Source: Sitta carolinensis (Eukaryota; Chordata; Aves; Passeriformes; Sittidae). From it: a stretch of DNA of 64,000 bases. Shown piece by piece: positions 1-11,690 of the stretch (positions within the stretch are counted from its first letter, which is position 1; each line of letters starts with the position of its first letter). The stretch lies in contig JAVUNC010000005.1 in assembly GCA_032173965.1 (NCBI GenBank), forward strand, positions 1,178,001-1,242,000, given 5' to 3'. The position numbers were made by a program, and so were the translations under genes. Under the pieces are notes generated by a model that searched no databases, had not been told where the DNA came from, and saw only the letters and a list, made by a program, of their open reading frames with translations.

Positions 1-385
1 GGGGCCAGGAATTGCTGGGAGAGGAGCTGGAGCCAAGGGGAGGCTGGCAGAGCTGGGAATGTTCCCCTGGAGAAGGGAAGGCTGCAGGGAGAGCTTCCAG
101 AACATTCCAGGGGGGACAGGAGAGCTGGAGAGGGGCTGGGGACAGGGGATGGAGGGACAGGAGCCAGGGAATGGCTCCAGATTGGGAAAGGGGAGATTGG
201 GGTGGGATGTGGGTCAGGAATTGCTGGCTGGGCTGGAATTCCCAGAGCAGCTGGGGCTGCATCCCTGGAATGTGCCAGGTTGGACATTGGAGCCCCCTGG
301 GACAGTGGGAGGTGTCCCTGCCATGGCAGGGGATGGGCTTTGAGCTCCTTCCCACCCACAGCATTCCAGGATTCTCTGGTGCCTT
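1..385 (+). mobile_element. CR1 LINE 3' fragment (composite type), cut by window edge
   Basis: The sequence is the 3' end of an avian CR1 non-LTR retrotransposon. It has the gagctggagagggg block, an 'agattgggaaagg' block, 'ccaggttggacattgg', 'ggtgtccctgccatgg' and the terminal 'cccttccaacccaaa/gattct' region in CR1 order. The first ~60 bases match a junction seen again near 44667 and in inverted form near 46770, so this belongs to the same composite subfamily. It holds short spurious open frames only. Confidence 0.75.
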
Positions 386-3300
386 TTGATAACTGAGTTT
401 TCCCTGTGTCTCTGCCATCTCATCACCTGTGAACAGGTGCTCAAACTTGGGTCACTTTTCTCTTGAAAAGCCCTTGGGAAATCCTTTCCTGGGGTAATGC
501 AGACGAGAGCTCAGCGAGCATCCCCTGGGGATGAATTTCTGGGTTCTGCTCTCTGTGGCTCACTGGGGGGTGACATTTATCTGTCACCAGAGGGACAACT
601 GATTGCAGCCTCTGTCTGTGGCATCCTCATCTCTTTGGAAGAATCTTTCTGAGCTGGAAATCCACCCTGGTGCACAGGGTTGCTCTCTGGTGGGTTATTA
701 AGATTGTAACCATTAGATTTTTTTCATTTGTTGTTTTGTTTTGTGCTTCAAGGAGGCTCTGGAGATAACTGCTCCTTGCTCTGGGGTTTCACTGATGCTC
801 TGAGCACTCCCCCCCAACCTTGTTTTTGTCATGTCTCAGCAGAACGTTGCATAAATGATGAGCTCTTGGTAAACCTTGAGTAAAGAGTTGGTGCAGAACA
901 AATTCACCAGTGAAATGTAAAGTGAGAGAAGAATGAAGAAGAGTATTGGAGAAGAAACCTTTGGGAAACTGCAAACCAAAATTGTTATATTAAAATCAAT
1001 ACTGGGGCTTGACCTTTCTGTGCTAGTGGATACTTTAAAACTTCCTATTGATTTCTCTTGTAATGACATGTTTATTCCAGTTTCCTGGCACAGGTGTGGA
1101 GAACAAGGGGGAAAATAAAATGATGGATTTCTTTACAATATTCATTTTATATTTCATTGAGGTAAAGGTACGAGGAGCATCTTAATGTATCTTCAGTTCA
1201 TATGGGCAGCGAATTAATTGTGGTGAGAACTTCTTCAAAGCATTCTTTTCCTCCTCAAATGATTATTTTTTTCCCAAGTAATCAGCTGTGTTGAATTGAG
1301 AAACCTGCTTTTTCTTGTAGGGGGAACAAAAAGCTCCTTTTTAGGAAAGAGTTGTTATTTTGTGTTCTGTCACAGGGACCTGTTGGTATTGTTTGGATTA
1401 AGTGGGATGAGAGTCTGGAAAACTCCATCTGCCCTGCTGCTGAGAGTCAGAGGAAAACCTGAGAATACTCTGAAGCAGTCAAAGTGATTGTAATTCTTTT
1501 GACTTGGGATAGCTCAGAAAGAAGAGTTTAATATTTCCTGGCAAGAGAAGCTGCACTGGTTTGGTAAAACCAGAGATCCCACTTGGTGATAATTATTTAT
1601 ATTGAGGAAGGTGAGGTGATTTTATAATGGCAACTGATTTTCTAAAACTATAGAATAACCCTTTTTCCTTGGAGTGCCAAAGGGCCCCTTCAGCCTCAGG
1701 GCTGTGGAGACAGCAGTGGATTTTGGCCTCACATCCCACCTCGAGTTCCTCCTATTTTTCCTTCCCAGCCATTCCACCTCTCCCAATATTTTTTGCCCTC
1801 TCTCAGCAGACATTTCCCTTGTTTGATGTCACGCTCAGCAGAAGATTTAGCAGTGGATTTGTTCCTCAGCATCCATAATATTCCTGAAGGTCTGGAGGAT
1901 TCTGGGATAATTCTGTGTCGAGGAAAAAGAGGGGGTGAGGAGGGTCAGGCTGGGAAGAAGCCAGGATTAAATGTGAAGGAATTTGGGATTGCAGCAGAGG
2001 TTTAACTCTGCAGGAAGTACAGGGAGCAGGTGAGCTGCTGGAGCTGTTGGGGCCCTTTTTGGGCAGCCAGCTCTTCAAACCAGGGGAGTTTAGTGTGTGA
2101 TTTTTACCTGCAAAAGGCCAAGGAAGCAGCAAAATGTTCATGGAGTTGGGAAGTATCAAACTGCCTTTGAAGCCTGTTCAGGTTGTATTGTTTTCAGTGA
2201 AGAAATGTGTTGTTTTCAGAAGAAAAAAAGGTGTTTTGCAAGGGCAGAGTTACTCTCCAAGATTTCCTGCTCTGATTCTCCATTAATACCATTATGTCTG
2301 GCTCTCAGGATATGGAGAGATGAATCTTGGAGATGGGAGGTGGAAATTGGAGAAAGCAGAGCTATAATTCACTCCTGCCTTTATAAACCCCAATTTTCAA
2401 GGGATTATTTTTCACTTGGATTTTAAAACCTGCCATCTCAGCTGACAACTCGGATACCAAGCTTCATCTTGATCAGTTTATTTCTAGGAGAGGTGGGAAA
2501 ATGACTTGGAGCCAGTGAGAGACATTCCACAAAAATAATCCTGCTTTGCAGTTTCTGATTCAGGTAGGAAAAAGGAAAACTATTCCCCCCCTGGCAATTT
2601 TAAACAAACCTTTGCTTTCAAACTGCTGAGCTCTTTCATTTTGAAAAGCAGCAAATGAGCAGCAGAGAAACACTTAAAAATAATAATAATAGTAATAATG
2701 ATACTAATAAAAATTTTTCTAACTGTCACTTCATTTTAATGGATAATTAATGTTGTCATAATTCCAGGACTGCTTTTGCAGCTCCCAAGGGGAAGGATAT
2801 TAAGTTGGAAAGTAATTTCAAATGAAGTTATGTGGCTAGCTAAACATACACAAATTATGTAAAGCAGTTTTACAATTCTGACTTGGGTTCTCCGTGTGCC
2901 TCTGGCATAAAGGTGAGAATTTGCTCATCTATTTTTTCTCCATCTAATACTGATCTAAATGCACATATTTTAAAAGCAGTGGCTTTATGAAGTGTAATTA
3001 AAAATCCCCTCAACCAACCTGCCCCCCCTTTCTGCTCAGCCCTCCTCCTTCCAACACCAAACACTGCCTCAGAAACACCCCCACAACTCAGGAATCTCCA
3101 GGAAAACTCAACCACTGACAAGAGTCACTGTCCTCGTTGCTCTGAGTGTTCACAAGCTGTCCAGGGAAGTGCTGTTGATAAATTGAATTAATTGGAGTAA
3201 GTTGAGGTTTGAAATGAGTGTCTTGGATCTTCTGGTCGAGGACTGGCCCATAAAATCCCGTGGCCATCAGCAGGGATGTTTCCCTGACAGATGTTAGGCT

Positions 3301-3501
3301 GGGGTTGGAAGGCAGCTGGAAAGGGAGAGGGAGGATGAGGCTGTTCTGCTGGATGGTGGGGCTTGGGCTGAGGTCTGGGTGATGGGACAAGTCTGGGGTT
3401 TGAAACAGGGGGAACTGAGGCAGTGGTGGTGGTGTGGGACGAGGTGGAAAATACTCCTAAAGTTGTATTTTCAGTGTTTTGTTGGGTTTGAGAACAGACA
3501 T
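386..3501. other. Upstream intron, mostly unique sequence
   Basis: This is AT-rich non-coding sequence with a short TAA/TAATAG microsatellite near 2678-2712. Open frames here are short, lack splice context and match no family I know. I see no RNA gene or promoter. It should be an intron of the MIC19/MIC25 gene, because exon A has an in-frame upstream partner that must lie to the left. Confidence 0.5.
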
Positions 3502-4115
3502 CATGGAATCATAGACTCATGGGATGGTTTGAGTTGGGAGGGACCTTCAAGATCATCTCATTCCATAGGGGCAGGGACACCTCCCACCATCCCAGAGGGC
3601 TCCAAGCCCAATGTCCAGCCTGGCCTTGGCCATCCCAGGGATGCAGGGCAGCCCCAGCTGCTCTGGCAATTCCAGCCCAGCCAGCAATTCCTGCCCACAT
3701 CCCATCCATCCCTGCCCTCTGGCACTGGCAGCCATCCCCTGTTCTGTCCCTCCAGACCTTTCCCAAATTCCAGCTCTCCTGTCCCCCCTGGAATGTTCTG
3801 GAAGCTCTCCTTGGAGCCTTCTCCTCCCCAGGGGAGCACCCCCAGCTCTCCCAGCCTGGCTCCAGCCCTGCAGCAGCTCCGTGGATTCCTCTGGATTTGC
3901 TCCAGCAGCTCCAGGTCCTGCTGCTGTTGAGGGTCCCAGGGCTGGACACAGAACTCCAGGCAGGAGTTGAGCCTGAAGAGAGATGAGAATTCCCTGCTCC
4001 TTGTCCCTGCTCTGGAGCATGTCCCAGGCCCCTGGGGGGTTGTGTGACAGTGGGGGATGCACCAAAGACGAGGGAGGAATTGCTGGGATGGGAAAAGGTT
4101 GGCAGCAGCTCAGGG
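3502..4115 (-). mobile_element. CR1 LINE 3' fragment, reverse orientation
   Basis: Read on the + strand, it starts with the reversed CR1 tail (catggaatcatagactcat, then gggagggaccttcaagatca). It continues with 'cacctcccaccatccc', 'aatgtccagcctggcc', the reversed gagagctgga block, and upstream CR1 sequence of the 'ctgctggagcaaatccagag' type around 3880-3930. It is about 610 bp long and 5'-truncated, as is usual for CR1. Confidence 0.8.
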
Positions 4116-4547
4116 AGCAGTGCTGGATTCACTTCACCCTTCTCAGCCCCATGTATTATGAATCAAGGGCTAATTTCTATGCATGTATGGCAAATGTTAA
4201 GGAGGAGCAGTCACCCTGAGGAAGGAGTGGATATGGAATAAAGCGATGGATTCTCATTAAATTTAATAATGTGGAGTTCAGGCGTAATTGCACAGAAGTG
4301 TGATCCCTTCCCTCTTGTGCCTGTGCAAGTGAGAGCTCTTGGTCAGTTGTGATGGATTTGTCAGAGGGTTTTAATGGTGCTGGGTAAAGTGAGGCCAGTT
4401 TGGGTCCCTCTTGTCACATTTGACTGGGTTTGCACTAAGGCCTCCTGGAATGATGACAGATCGGGGTTTTATGAGCCGTGTGATCCTGTTTGAGTTCATA
4501 TTCCCACGATTTTAAAGCTTCTGCATTTTGGGTTTGGATTTGGAATC

Positions 4548-4895
4548 TTGAAATCGTGGAATCTTTTAGGTTGGAAATTCCATTAAGGTGGAGTCCAACC
4601 ATCAACCCAGCACTGCCAAGCCACCACTAAACCACGTCCCCAAGTTGTTTAAATCCCTCCAGGGATGGGGACTCCAGCACTCCCTGGGCAGCTGTGCCAG
4701 GGCTGGACAACCCTTGCCATGAAGAAATCGTCCCAGTATCCAATCTAAACCTCCTCTGGACAGCTTGAGGCCATTCCCTCTCCTCCTGTGCCTGTTCCCT
4801 GGGATTAGATCCCAAACCCCCTCCTGCCAGGGAGTCGTGCAGAGCCACAAGGTTCCCCCTGAGCCTCCTTTTCTCCAGGCTGAGCAGTAGGAGCA
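4548..4895 (-). mobile_element. CR1 LINE 3' fragment, different subfamily
   Basis: This is a reversed CR1 3' end of the classic chicken type. On the + strand it shows the reversed tail near 4550, then 'ggtggagtccaaccatcaac', 'aagccaccactaaacc' and 'aaatccctccagggatgggg', followed by the reversed 'lead exon' block 'gaggccattccctctcctcc'. It differs from the neighbouring copy at 3502, so it was a separate insertion. Confidence 0.8.
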
Positions 4896-7800
4896 CCAAA
4901 ATTTGAAGACAAAATGTCCTTTTGACACCGTGGCTTTCAGATGCAGACAAATGCTATTTTCTGTTCATATTTGCACAGTCTGAAAGGTTTAAAAGTGAAA
5001 TTTTAGAACGGTTGTTAAGAATGTGGTTGCAGCTCACGCTAGGAACAGCTCCTGTCACCTGTGCTGTGCAAAGTCTTATGTGTGTGGAGAATAATGTTTT
5101 TAATGAGTGAACAGTGGTAGAATCTTCAGTTTTGAAGAACTTTTTTGTGTTTTCTGAGCCTCGACCTTTCAGCTAATTTGTTTCCCTTTCTCTGTCCTTA
5201 GCTCTGTTTGTAAAATGAGACGGACTCGAGGTAATTTCTCCCACTTTGCAGACAGGTGAAACAGAGTCAGTGAAATCTCCATTTCACACCTCTCAGAGCT
5301 CAGCTCAGCTCGGAGATGTTTTCCTGACATCTCTCACTTCCTTTCAAATCCCTCCTCAGCTCCGGTGATTTCCAGCCGTGGCTTTCCGTGGCGCATCCTG
5401 CCTGCCGCTCATGAAATATTGAAACTCAGCACTCACAAACATTATTCCCTCATTAATATTGCAGCGTGGCCTAAACACATTGCTCACAGCATTTTGGGAT
5501 CTTCTATGAGTCCATCAGGAGGAATTAAGGAGCTCGTTGGGGTCCAAGAAAGCTGAAAACCTCAGGAATCCTCCTCATATTGAGTCTTATCTCTTTAAGT
5601 TTTTGGGTGCCATATTGAATGATACCTCATTAAATTTTTCCCTGATTCATAGTGGACAGGGTGGTTTTCCTGACAGGAAATATTTTGATTTTTGCTTGGT
5701 TGGAAGTAATGAAAAATGCCACGGTTCATGCTTTAGGCTTGAGTGAGTTTATCGTGGAACGCTGCAGATCCATCAGATTGTGCAGCTTGGAGACTGTAAT
5801 AAAGATAAAACCACTGGCAAGTCATCACTGCCCCCAAAAAAATAGCAAAAAGGAAATGCTTAGGCTTTGAGAGTGTAATAAATTCCCAGTATCTGAAAAT
5901 GAGGGCTGGAAATGACAAATCACTGTATTTCTCTAAGAGTATTGTTTGCCAGTTTTGGATTTCTGTGCATTCTTGATTCATGTAGAATAAACTGTGAAGT
6001 GGCCATCAGAGCACAAAACTAATATTTTCCAGCTTTTCTCAGTGTGTTGCTGTTGTCTCTGAATTAAAAGGTGCTTTTTCCTTAATTAACATCTGCGGGT
6101 GTTTTTCAAGAACAACAGAAATGGATATTTTGAAGTAAACAAAAGAGGGAGTTCTTGTGGATTTAGAATTAAATTACTCATCTTGTTATTGTGGCTAACA
6201 GGGGTCATGCTGGGCATGAGCTGAGCCATAAATCCACATGGCACAATTAACAATTTGCTTCTCTTGATCTTAATTAAAAACTAAATGTGAGAAGGATGGA
6301 AACTACTTGGAGTGCAGCAAAGTTTTATAATTTTTTATTTTAGAGTCTATTCTTGTATTTCTTGGGATACAGAAAACTCCTTGGCCCTCAGAGATCTTTC
6401 TTGTTTGGGTCTTAAATTTCAGTTTCTGTGTTTCAAATTCTAATTGGAAAGTGAAGCCAGTTCTATATTTGGCTTCTCTTATCTTGTTGGACATGATATG
6501 ATTGTTGACAGTTATTAATTTTAAGTCATAACTTAATTGAGAAATTATTTTTCCTCTTGTTTTGCTTTGTGTTACGTTGTTATTAATTGATTTTAAGAGA
6601 TGTGGGTTAAGCATTTCAGTCTGTCTTAGATAATGCTCTGAAATACTTGATAAATTCACAGGTAAATTCTCTTGTGCTTAATCTTGCATGTAGGACATTT
6701 GTAGTTCAAAAGCTGTACAATAACAAAAGCCACTAAAATCCCACATTCCCTGCTCTTCCAGAAAGAAAAGACAGGAATAAAAAGATGGAATGCAGAAGCA
6801 GAAATGTTATTTTTGGTGAAATATTTTTTCCCTTTGGTCTGAAGCTCTGCTGGAGAAGAAGTTGGAATGGGTGGTTTGATCACATGTATTTGATTTCTGC
6901 CTGCATCTCAAAAAATCTAAATTCACAAAAACTGGCTATTTATTTTTTATATATTTTAAGTGTATATTTATATTTTTTTTTAATATCTGGGAGTGTCTTC
7001 CAGAGTTCTTTTTGCTTGTTGCTGTGTGATTGCTCCTCGAGGTGACGTGGCAGCTTTTGTGTGCAGCCAAATCTGATTTAGAGGTGAGATGTACTGCAAA
7101 CATTACTTTGATTAAAGTGACTTCAGGACTAAAACAGTCCAAAATTCATCTTAGAGCAGAGCCTAAATATAACAGTGTGATAACAAAAATACTCAAATTC
7201 TTGTTACACCCCTCTGACAGGAATAAATCTGAGATCCCTAAATCCTGGGCGATTGGTTTATCAGGATTTACCCATCCTCTTACAAAAAAATACAGATATA
7301 TAAATTTTCTTCATAGCATTAAGAACTTTGAAGTTCTCAACGACGGCACTGGGGAAGAGCAGGAATTGTTGCTTTTTTTTGTGTTGCTTGTGTAGCTATA
7401 AAGCAGTTGAGAAATGAAATATTGGGAAGTGTTAAGGCAGACTTTAACTGGAGCTGCTTCTTAATGCTTTATGTGTGTTTTCCAATAGCACCATGAGAAG
7501 TGATTGCCTTGCATGCCACACTTCATTAAATCAGCCACTCCACACTTCTTAAAGCAGTATTTCATAATTATTTAGAAGGATTTTATTCAAAAAGATATCA
7601 ATTGTGTGGGGAAAATGTATAGCCAGCAGCCTTTTCTGCTGCCTCAGCAGCTTTTCTAACATCCTTTCTGTATAAATGATCAGCGTAACACTCTCTGTTG
7701 TCTGAAGTTCTGTGCTCAAAACACAAGCACCATTATCCTGAGCCTTTATCTCTGCTGTAATTAAAAATGTCACTTGAAAAATTCCCGTGGAATTCCAGGA

Positions 7801-8592
7801 GCAGTGACGAGTTGTGCCGTTTAACTCCTCACAAATTGCACAGCTGCCTCTCTCTATTTTATTTTATATATGTATATATATCTTTTTTTTGTTTTTTTTA
7901 CTTTTGCCTGGCTAATAATATAATTTATTACCGCAGATCCAGCTGATGTTTGCCTTTATTCACTACGTGCTGAATGCCAGGAAAATGAATTTGTAATGCC
8001 TAGGAAAAAAAAAAACAAAACCTCCTGGAGTTTGCTGCAGGCGAATGTTTGCGATCAGGACCTGCGAGTGTTTGTTTCATTAAGCTCCTACAAGCCACCC
8101 AATTATGGAACTCAAATAAATGAAAATGACTTCAAAATCCCGCTTCTTTTGTTAAAAACTCTGCAGAATTTCAATCAGTTGAGATGGCTGTTCAGGAATT
8201 TTGGTTGGTGACTAAAAAGTGCCCTGAATTGAAGTTTGGTGGATGCTCGAGGAATTTAACTCATCGTTTTGTGGGATCCTGGTCACACAAATGAGGGGAG
8301 GAGTTGATAAAAAACACGGGAAATTTTTGCTTGAAGGTGCTGCCAGCATGTAAAAAGGTTCCTTTTTGGCCTCAATTGTATCAAATTTGATAATGAAATG
8401 ATATAATTTTCTTTTATGGTAGAATACCCTGCAAGGAAAAGGGAAGGGAGGAAAAAACCAAACTGTAAAATGGGTTTTCTTTCCCTGAGGTGACGTGAGT
8501 GTCTTGATGTAGATTTGAATGGGTGATTAGGAAAAAGATCTAATTTGATGTAAAGAAGAATTAAATGTAAATATCTGAGTGTTAGGAGGTTG

Positions 8593-8623
<31 letters not shown>

Positions 8624-10120
8624 TGTTTTTTTTTTTTTTTTTGTTGTGGGTTTTTTTTTTATTATTATTTTTTAGAGTTTATCATGTGGAAACTTTTGGC
8701 TGGATTTTTCAGCTATTTTATAAGTAAAGTAAATTTTATATCTTTTAATTACTCTGCTATGTACAGCAGCATAAAGAAGAGACATTTCTAAGGGAAAACC
8801 ACTTGCAGGAGGTCCAATCCAAGAGGGATGAGGAAGGCTCTTCCTCCATTCTCAGGAAGCATTCAATTCTTTCTGTTGCTCACCAGAAAAAGGTGCTGAG
8901 AGTGCTATTTTGACACTTTGTTCCTTTTTAGACAAAACATGATTTCTCCCATCCAAAAGACAAGCAGCATGTTTTGACTGTGCCTTGTGAAGGATTGTTA
9001 TGATTGTATGAAGGATTTGTTATATCAATCCTGCTGCAGTAATTTGGGGGACCTGGGGAAATCTCTTAATGGAATTTGGTCCATGTCTGCATAATCTGAC
9101 TTTTTTTTTTTTTTGTGGAGTAATTGAAGATGCAGCTTAATAAACTTTTATAAAGATTCCCAGTTGGTTGCTGCATTTCAGAGGGTTTGGAGCTGAGCAC
9201 TGAAGTAATACATCTTGTAATTGTCTTTTTTCCTCCCTACCTCACTTAAATGTATTCCCTGGGGAAGAATCTAATGTACTCTAATGCTGGTACCTTTTAC
9301 AAAGTGACCCGACTCATTAGGATTTGTTCTCCAGAGCTCCCTTGACAACAGATAAATGCACTGAGAATATTGAAGCTTCCTCTCCATCACTCTTTCAAAA
9401 AAAAAAAATAAAAATCTATTAGAAACCCAGTGTTTCATAGTTCCATTACTGCTCTGAGTTCCGTGCTCAGTGTCACAACACACAAGTTTTATTCACCGAG
9501 TGATTTCCAAGTGTTTCCACGAAAATGAGACGTGGGGTGCTTGTCTCAAGTGCTCCATTGCAGGTTTCAAATCTGTTTATGGCTTGTGACATACAAATAT
9601 TGAGAATTTGCTGGGCCTGAAGTTGCCTTTATTAACTGCGTTGCAACAAGTTCAATAACTGTTTTCTCTCCTCCTCTCAAATCGCTGGGAAAGGTTGATT
9701 ATGGATCTTTGTGGAGCATGGGAAATGGATGGAGTCCTTGGGTTTATGGTGTGTTTAGAGGGAGGAAAGCACTTTCCCAGTGCAGGAAAGCTTTTAGGTG
9801 GAAATCGAGTGCCGGCTGGCTGGTGGGAAAAGGATTTTCCTGGAAAAATGGTTCCATAAAACCAGACAAAACCCCAAGGACAACAAAGTAACATCTTACT
9901 TAAAAATATAATTCGTTGAATCAGTTGTAATTTATACCATTCAATGAACAGTGATGTGAAATTTAAATTTCCATTCGTAACAAACTTCTGGATTCCTTTA
10001 GCGATTATTTGTATTTAAGAGTCAAAATCATTTCTGTGACAGCTTTTAAAGCGACTGCTCCGGTTTGGACAGCAGATTTGGAAATGTCTCTGAGCCTCCA
10101 TCTCCCTGCCCCTCCTGCAG
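4896..10120. other. Intron upstream of exon A; unique, with T-rich microsatellites
   Basis: This is unique AT-rich sequence. It contains a (TTTTG)n run followed by poly-T at about 8590-8665, a T13 run near 9101, an A9 run near 9397, and several AT-rich patches (6940-6980, 7860-7890). No open frame here has splice signals or family similarity. The last 30 bases are the branch and polypyrimidine region of exon A. Confidence 0.5.
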
Positions 10121-10265
10121 GTTGAAGCAAGAGCAGATGTACGTTCGGGATGAGTTTGGCAAGCTGCTGGAGCGGGAGAGGATCTCCTCCAACGAGCACC
10201 TGACCCGCGCCATCCTGCGCGAGCGAGCGGCCACCGAGGAGGAGCGGCAGAAGGCTCAGCGCTTT
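10121..10265 (+). CDS. CHCHD6: Internal exon A, MIC19/MIC25-family MICOS subunit (probably CHCHD6)
   Basis: This is one coding exon of a mitochondrial inner-membrane MICOS subunit. The family holds cristae junctions together with MIC60 and ends in a CHCH domain that is not in this window. Seen: a pyrimidine-rich acceptor ending in CTGCAG at 10120, an open frame whose first base completes a split codon (phase 2), 48 full codons, and a GTGAGT donor at 10266. The peptide is a charged coiled coil with the segments LTRAILRER (about residues 26-34) and TEEERQKAQ, which are typical of the MIC19_MIC25 Pfam domain. The GC-rich exon stands out from its AT-rich flanks. The first 20 residues (QEQMYVRDEFGKLLERER) fit the MIC25 spacing around RERE better than MIC19. 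The second half is close to MIC19, so CHCHD3 remains possible. Family assignment is strong, about 0.9; the paralogue is inferred from memory of the families. Confidence 0.7.
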
Positions 10266-11690
10266 GTGAGTCCTCACAGCCACAGAAAGCACACATTTCC
10301 CCAGCAGCTCCCTCCCCAGGCTGGTTTAGAGCAGATCTCTTCTTGTTATTTGGGTTTTGTTCATGATTTTGTAGCAGTGTGTGGTTTTATTTTGGGCAAA
10401 TATCCGTCCTTTGAAGGGGGTTTGATTCTTGTTTCCAACTTTGGGACCTCACATTTCACAGAAATCACAGATTTCCCAAGCAGCTCCCTCCCCAGGCTGA
10501 TTTAGAGCAGATCTCTTCTCGTTATTTGGGATTTTTTTCATGATTTTGTAGCAGTGTGTGGTTTTATTTTGGGCAAATATCCGTCCTTTGAAGGGGGTTT
10601 GTTGCTCGTTTCCAACTTTGGGACCTCACATTTCACAGAAATCACAGATTTCCCAAGCAGCTCCCTCCCCAGGCTGATTTAGAGCAGATCTCTTCTCGTT
10701 ATTTGGGTTTTGTTCATGATTAGGTAGCAGTGTGTGGTTTTATTTTGGTCAAATATCCATCCTTTGAAGGGGTTTTGTTGCTCATTTCCAGCTTTGGGAC
10801 CTCACATTTCACAGAAATCACAGATTTCCCAAGCAGCTCCCTCCCCAGGCTGATTTAGAGCAGATCTCTTCTCGTTATTTGGGTTTTGTTCGTGATTAGG
10901 TAGCAGTGTGTGGTTTTATTTTGGGCAAATATCCGTCCTTTGAAGGGGTTTTGTCACTCATTTCCAACTTTGGGACCTCATATTTCACAGAAATCACAGA
11001 TTTCCCCAGCAGCTCCCTCCCCAGGCTGATTTAGAGCAGATCTCTTCTTGTTATTTGGGTTTTGTTCATGATTTTGTAGCAGTGTGTGGTTTTATTTTGG
11101 GCAAATATCCGTCCTTTGAAGGGGGTTTGATTCTTGTTTCGAACTTTGGGACCTCACATTTCACAGAAATCACAGATTTCCCAAGCAGCTCCCTCCCCAG
11201 GCTGATTTAGAGCAGATCTCTTCTCGTTATTTGGGTTTTGTTCATGATTAGGTAGCAGTGTGTGGTTTTATTTTGGGCAAATATCCGTCCTTTGAAGGGG
11301 GTTTGATTCTTGTTTCGAACTTTGGGACCTCACATTTCACAGAAATCACACATTTCCCAAGCAGCTCCCTCCCCAGGCTGATTTAGAGCAGATCTCTTCT
11401 CGTTATTTGGGATTTTTTTCATGATTTTGTAGCAGTGTGTGGTTTTATTTTGGGCAAATATCTGTCCTTTGAAGGGGTTTGCTTGCTTTTTTCCAGCTTT
11501 GGGACCTCACATTCACAGAAATCACAGATTTCCCAAGCAGCTCCCTCCCCAGGCTGATTTTGAGCAGATCTCTTCTTGTTATTTGGGATTTTTTCATGAT
11601 TTTGTAGCAGTGTGTGGTTTTATTTTGGTCAAATATCCATCCTTTGAAGGGGTTTAGTCACTCATTTCCAACTTTGGGATCAGCTCAGTG
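10262..11690. repeat. 176-bp tandem array, 8 units, abutting the exon A donor
   Basis: The landmark 'cagctccctccccaggctg' recurs at 10305, 10481, 10658, 10834, 11010, 11186, 11362 and 11538, giving a very regular 176-177 bp period. Other shared blocks are 'agcagatctcttct', 'agcagtgtgtggttttattt' and 'aaatatcc-tcctttgaagg'. The first unit begins on the last bases of exon A. There 'ctttgtgagtcctcaca' aligns with 'ctttgggacctcaca' in later units, so the later copies have lost the donor GT. Units differ by a few percent. Confidence 0.9.
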
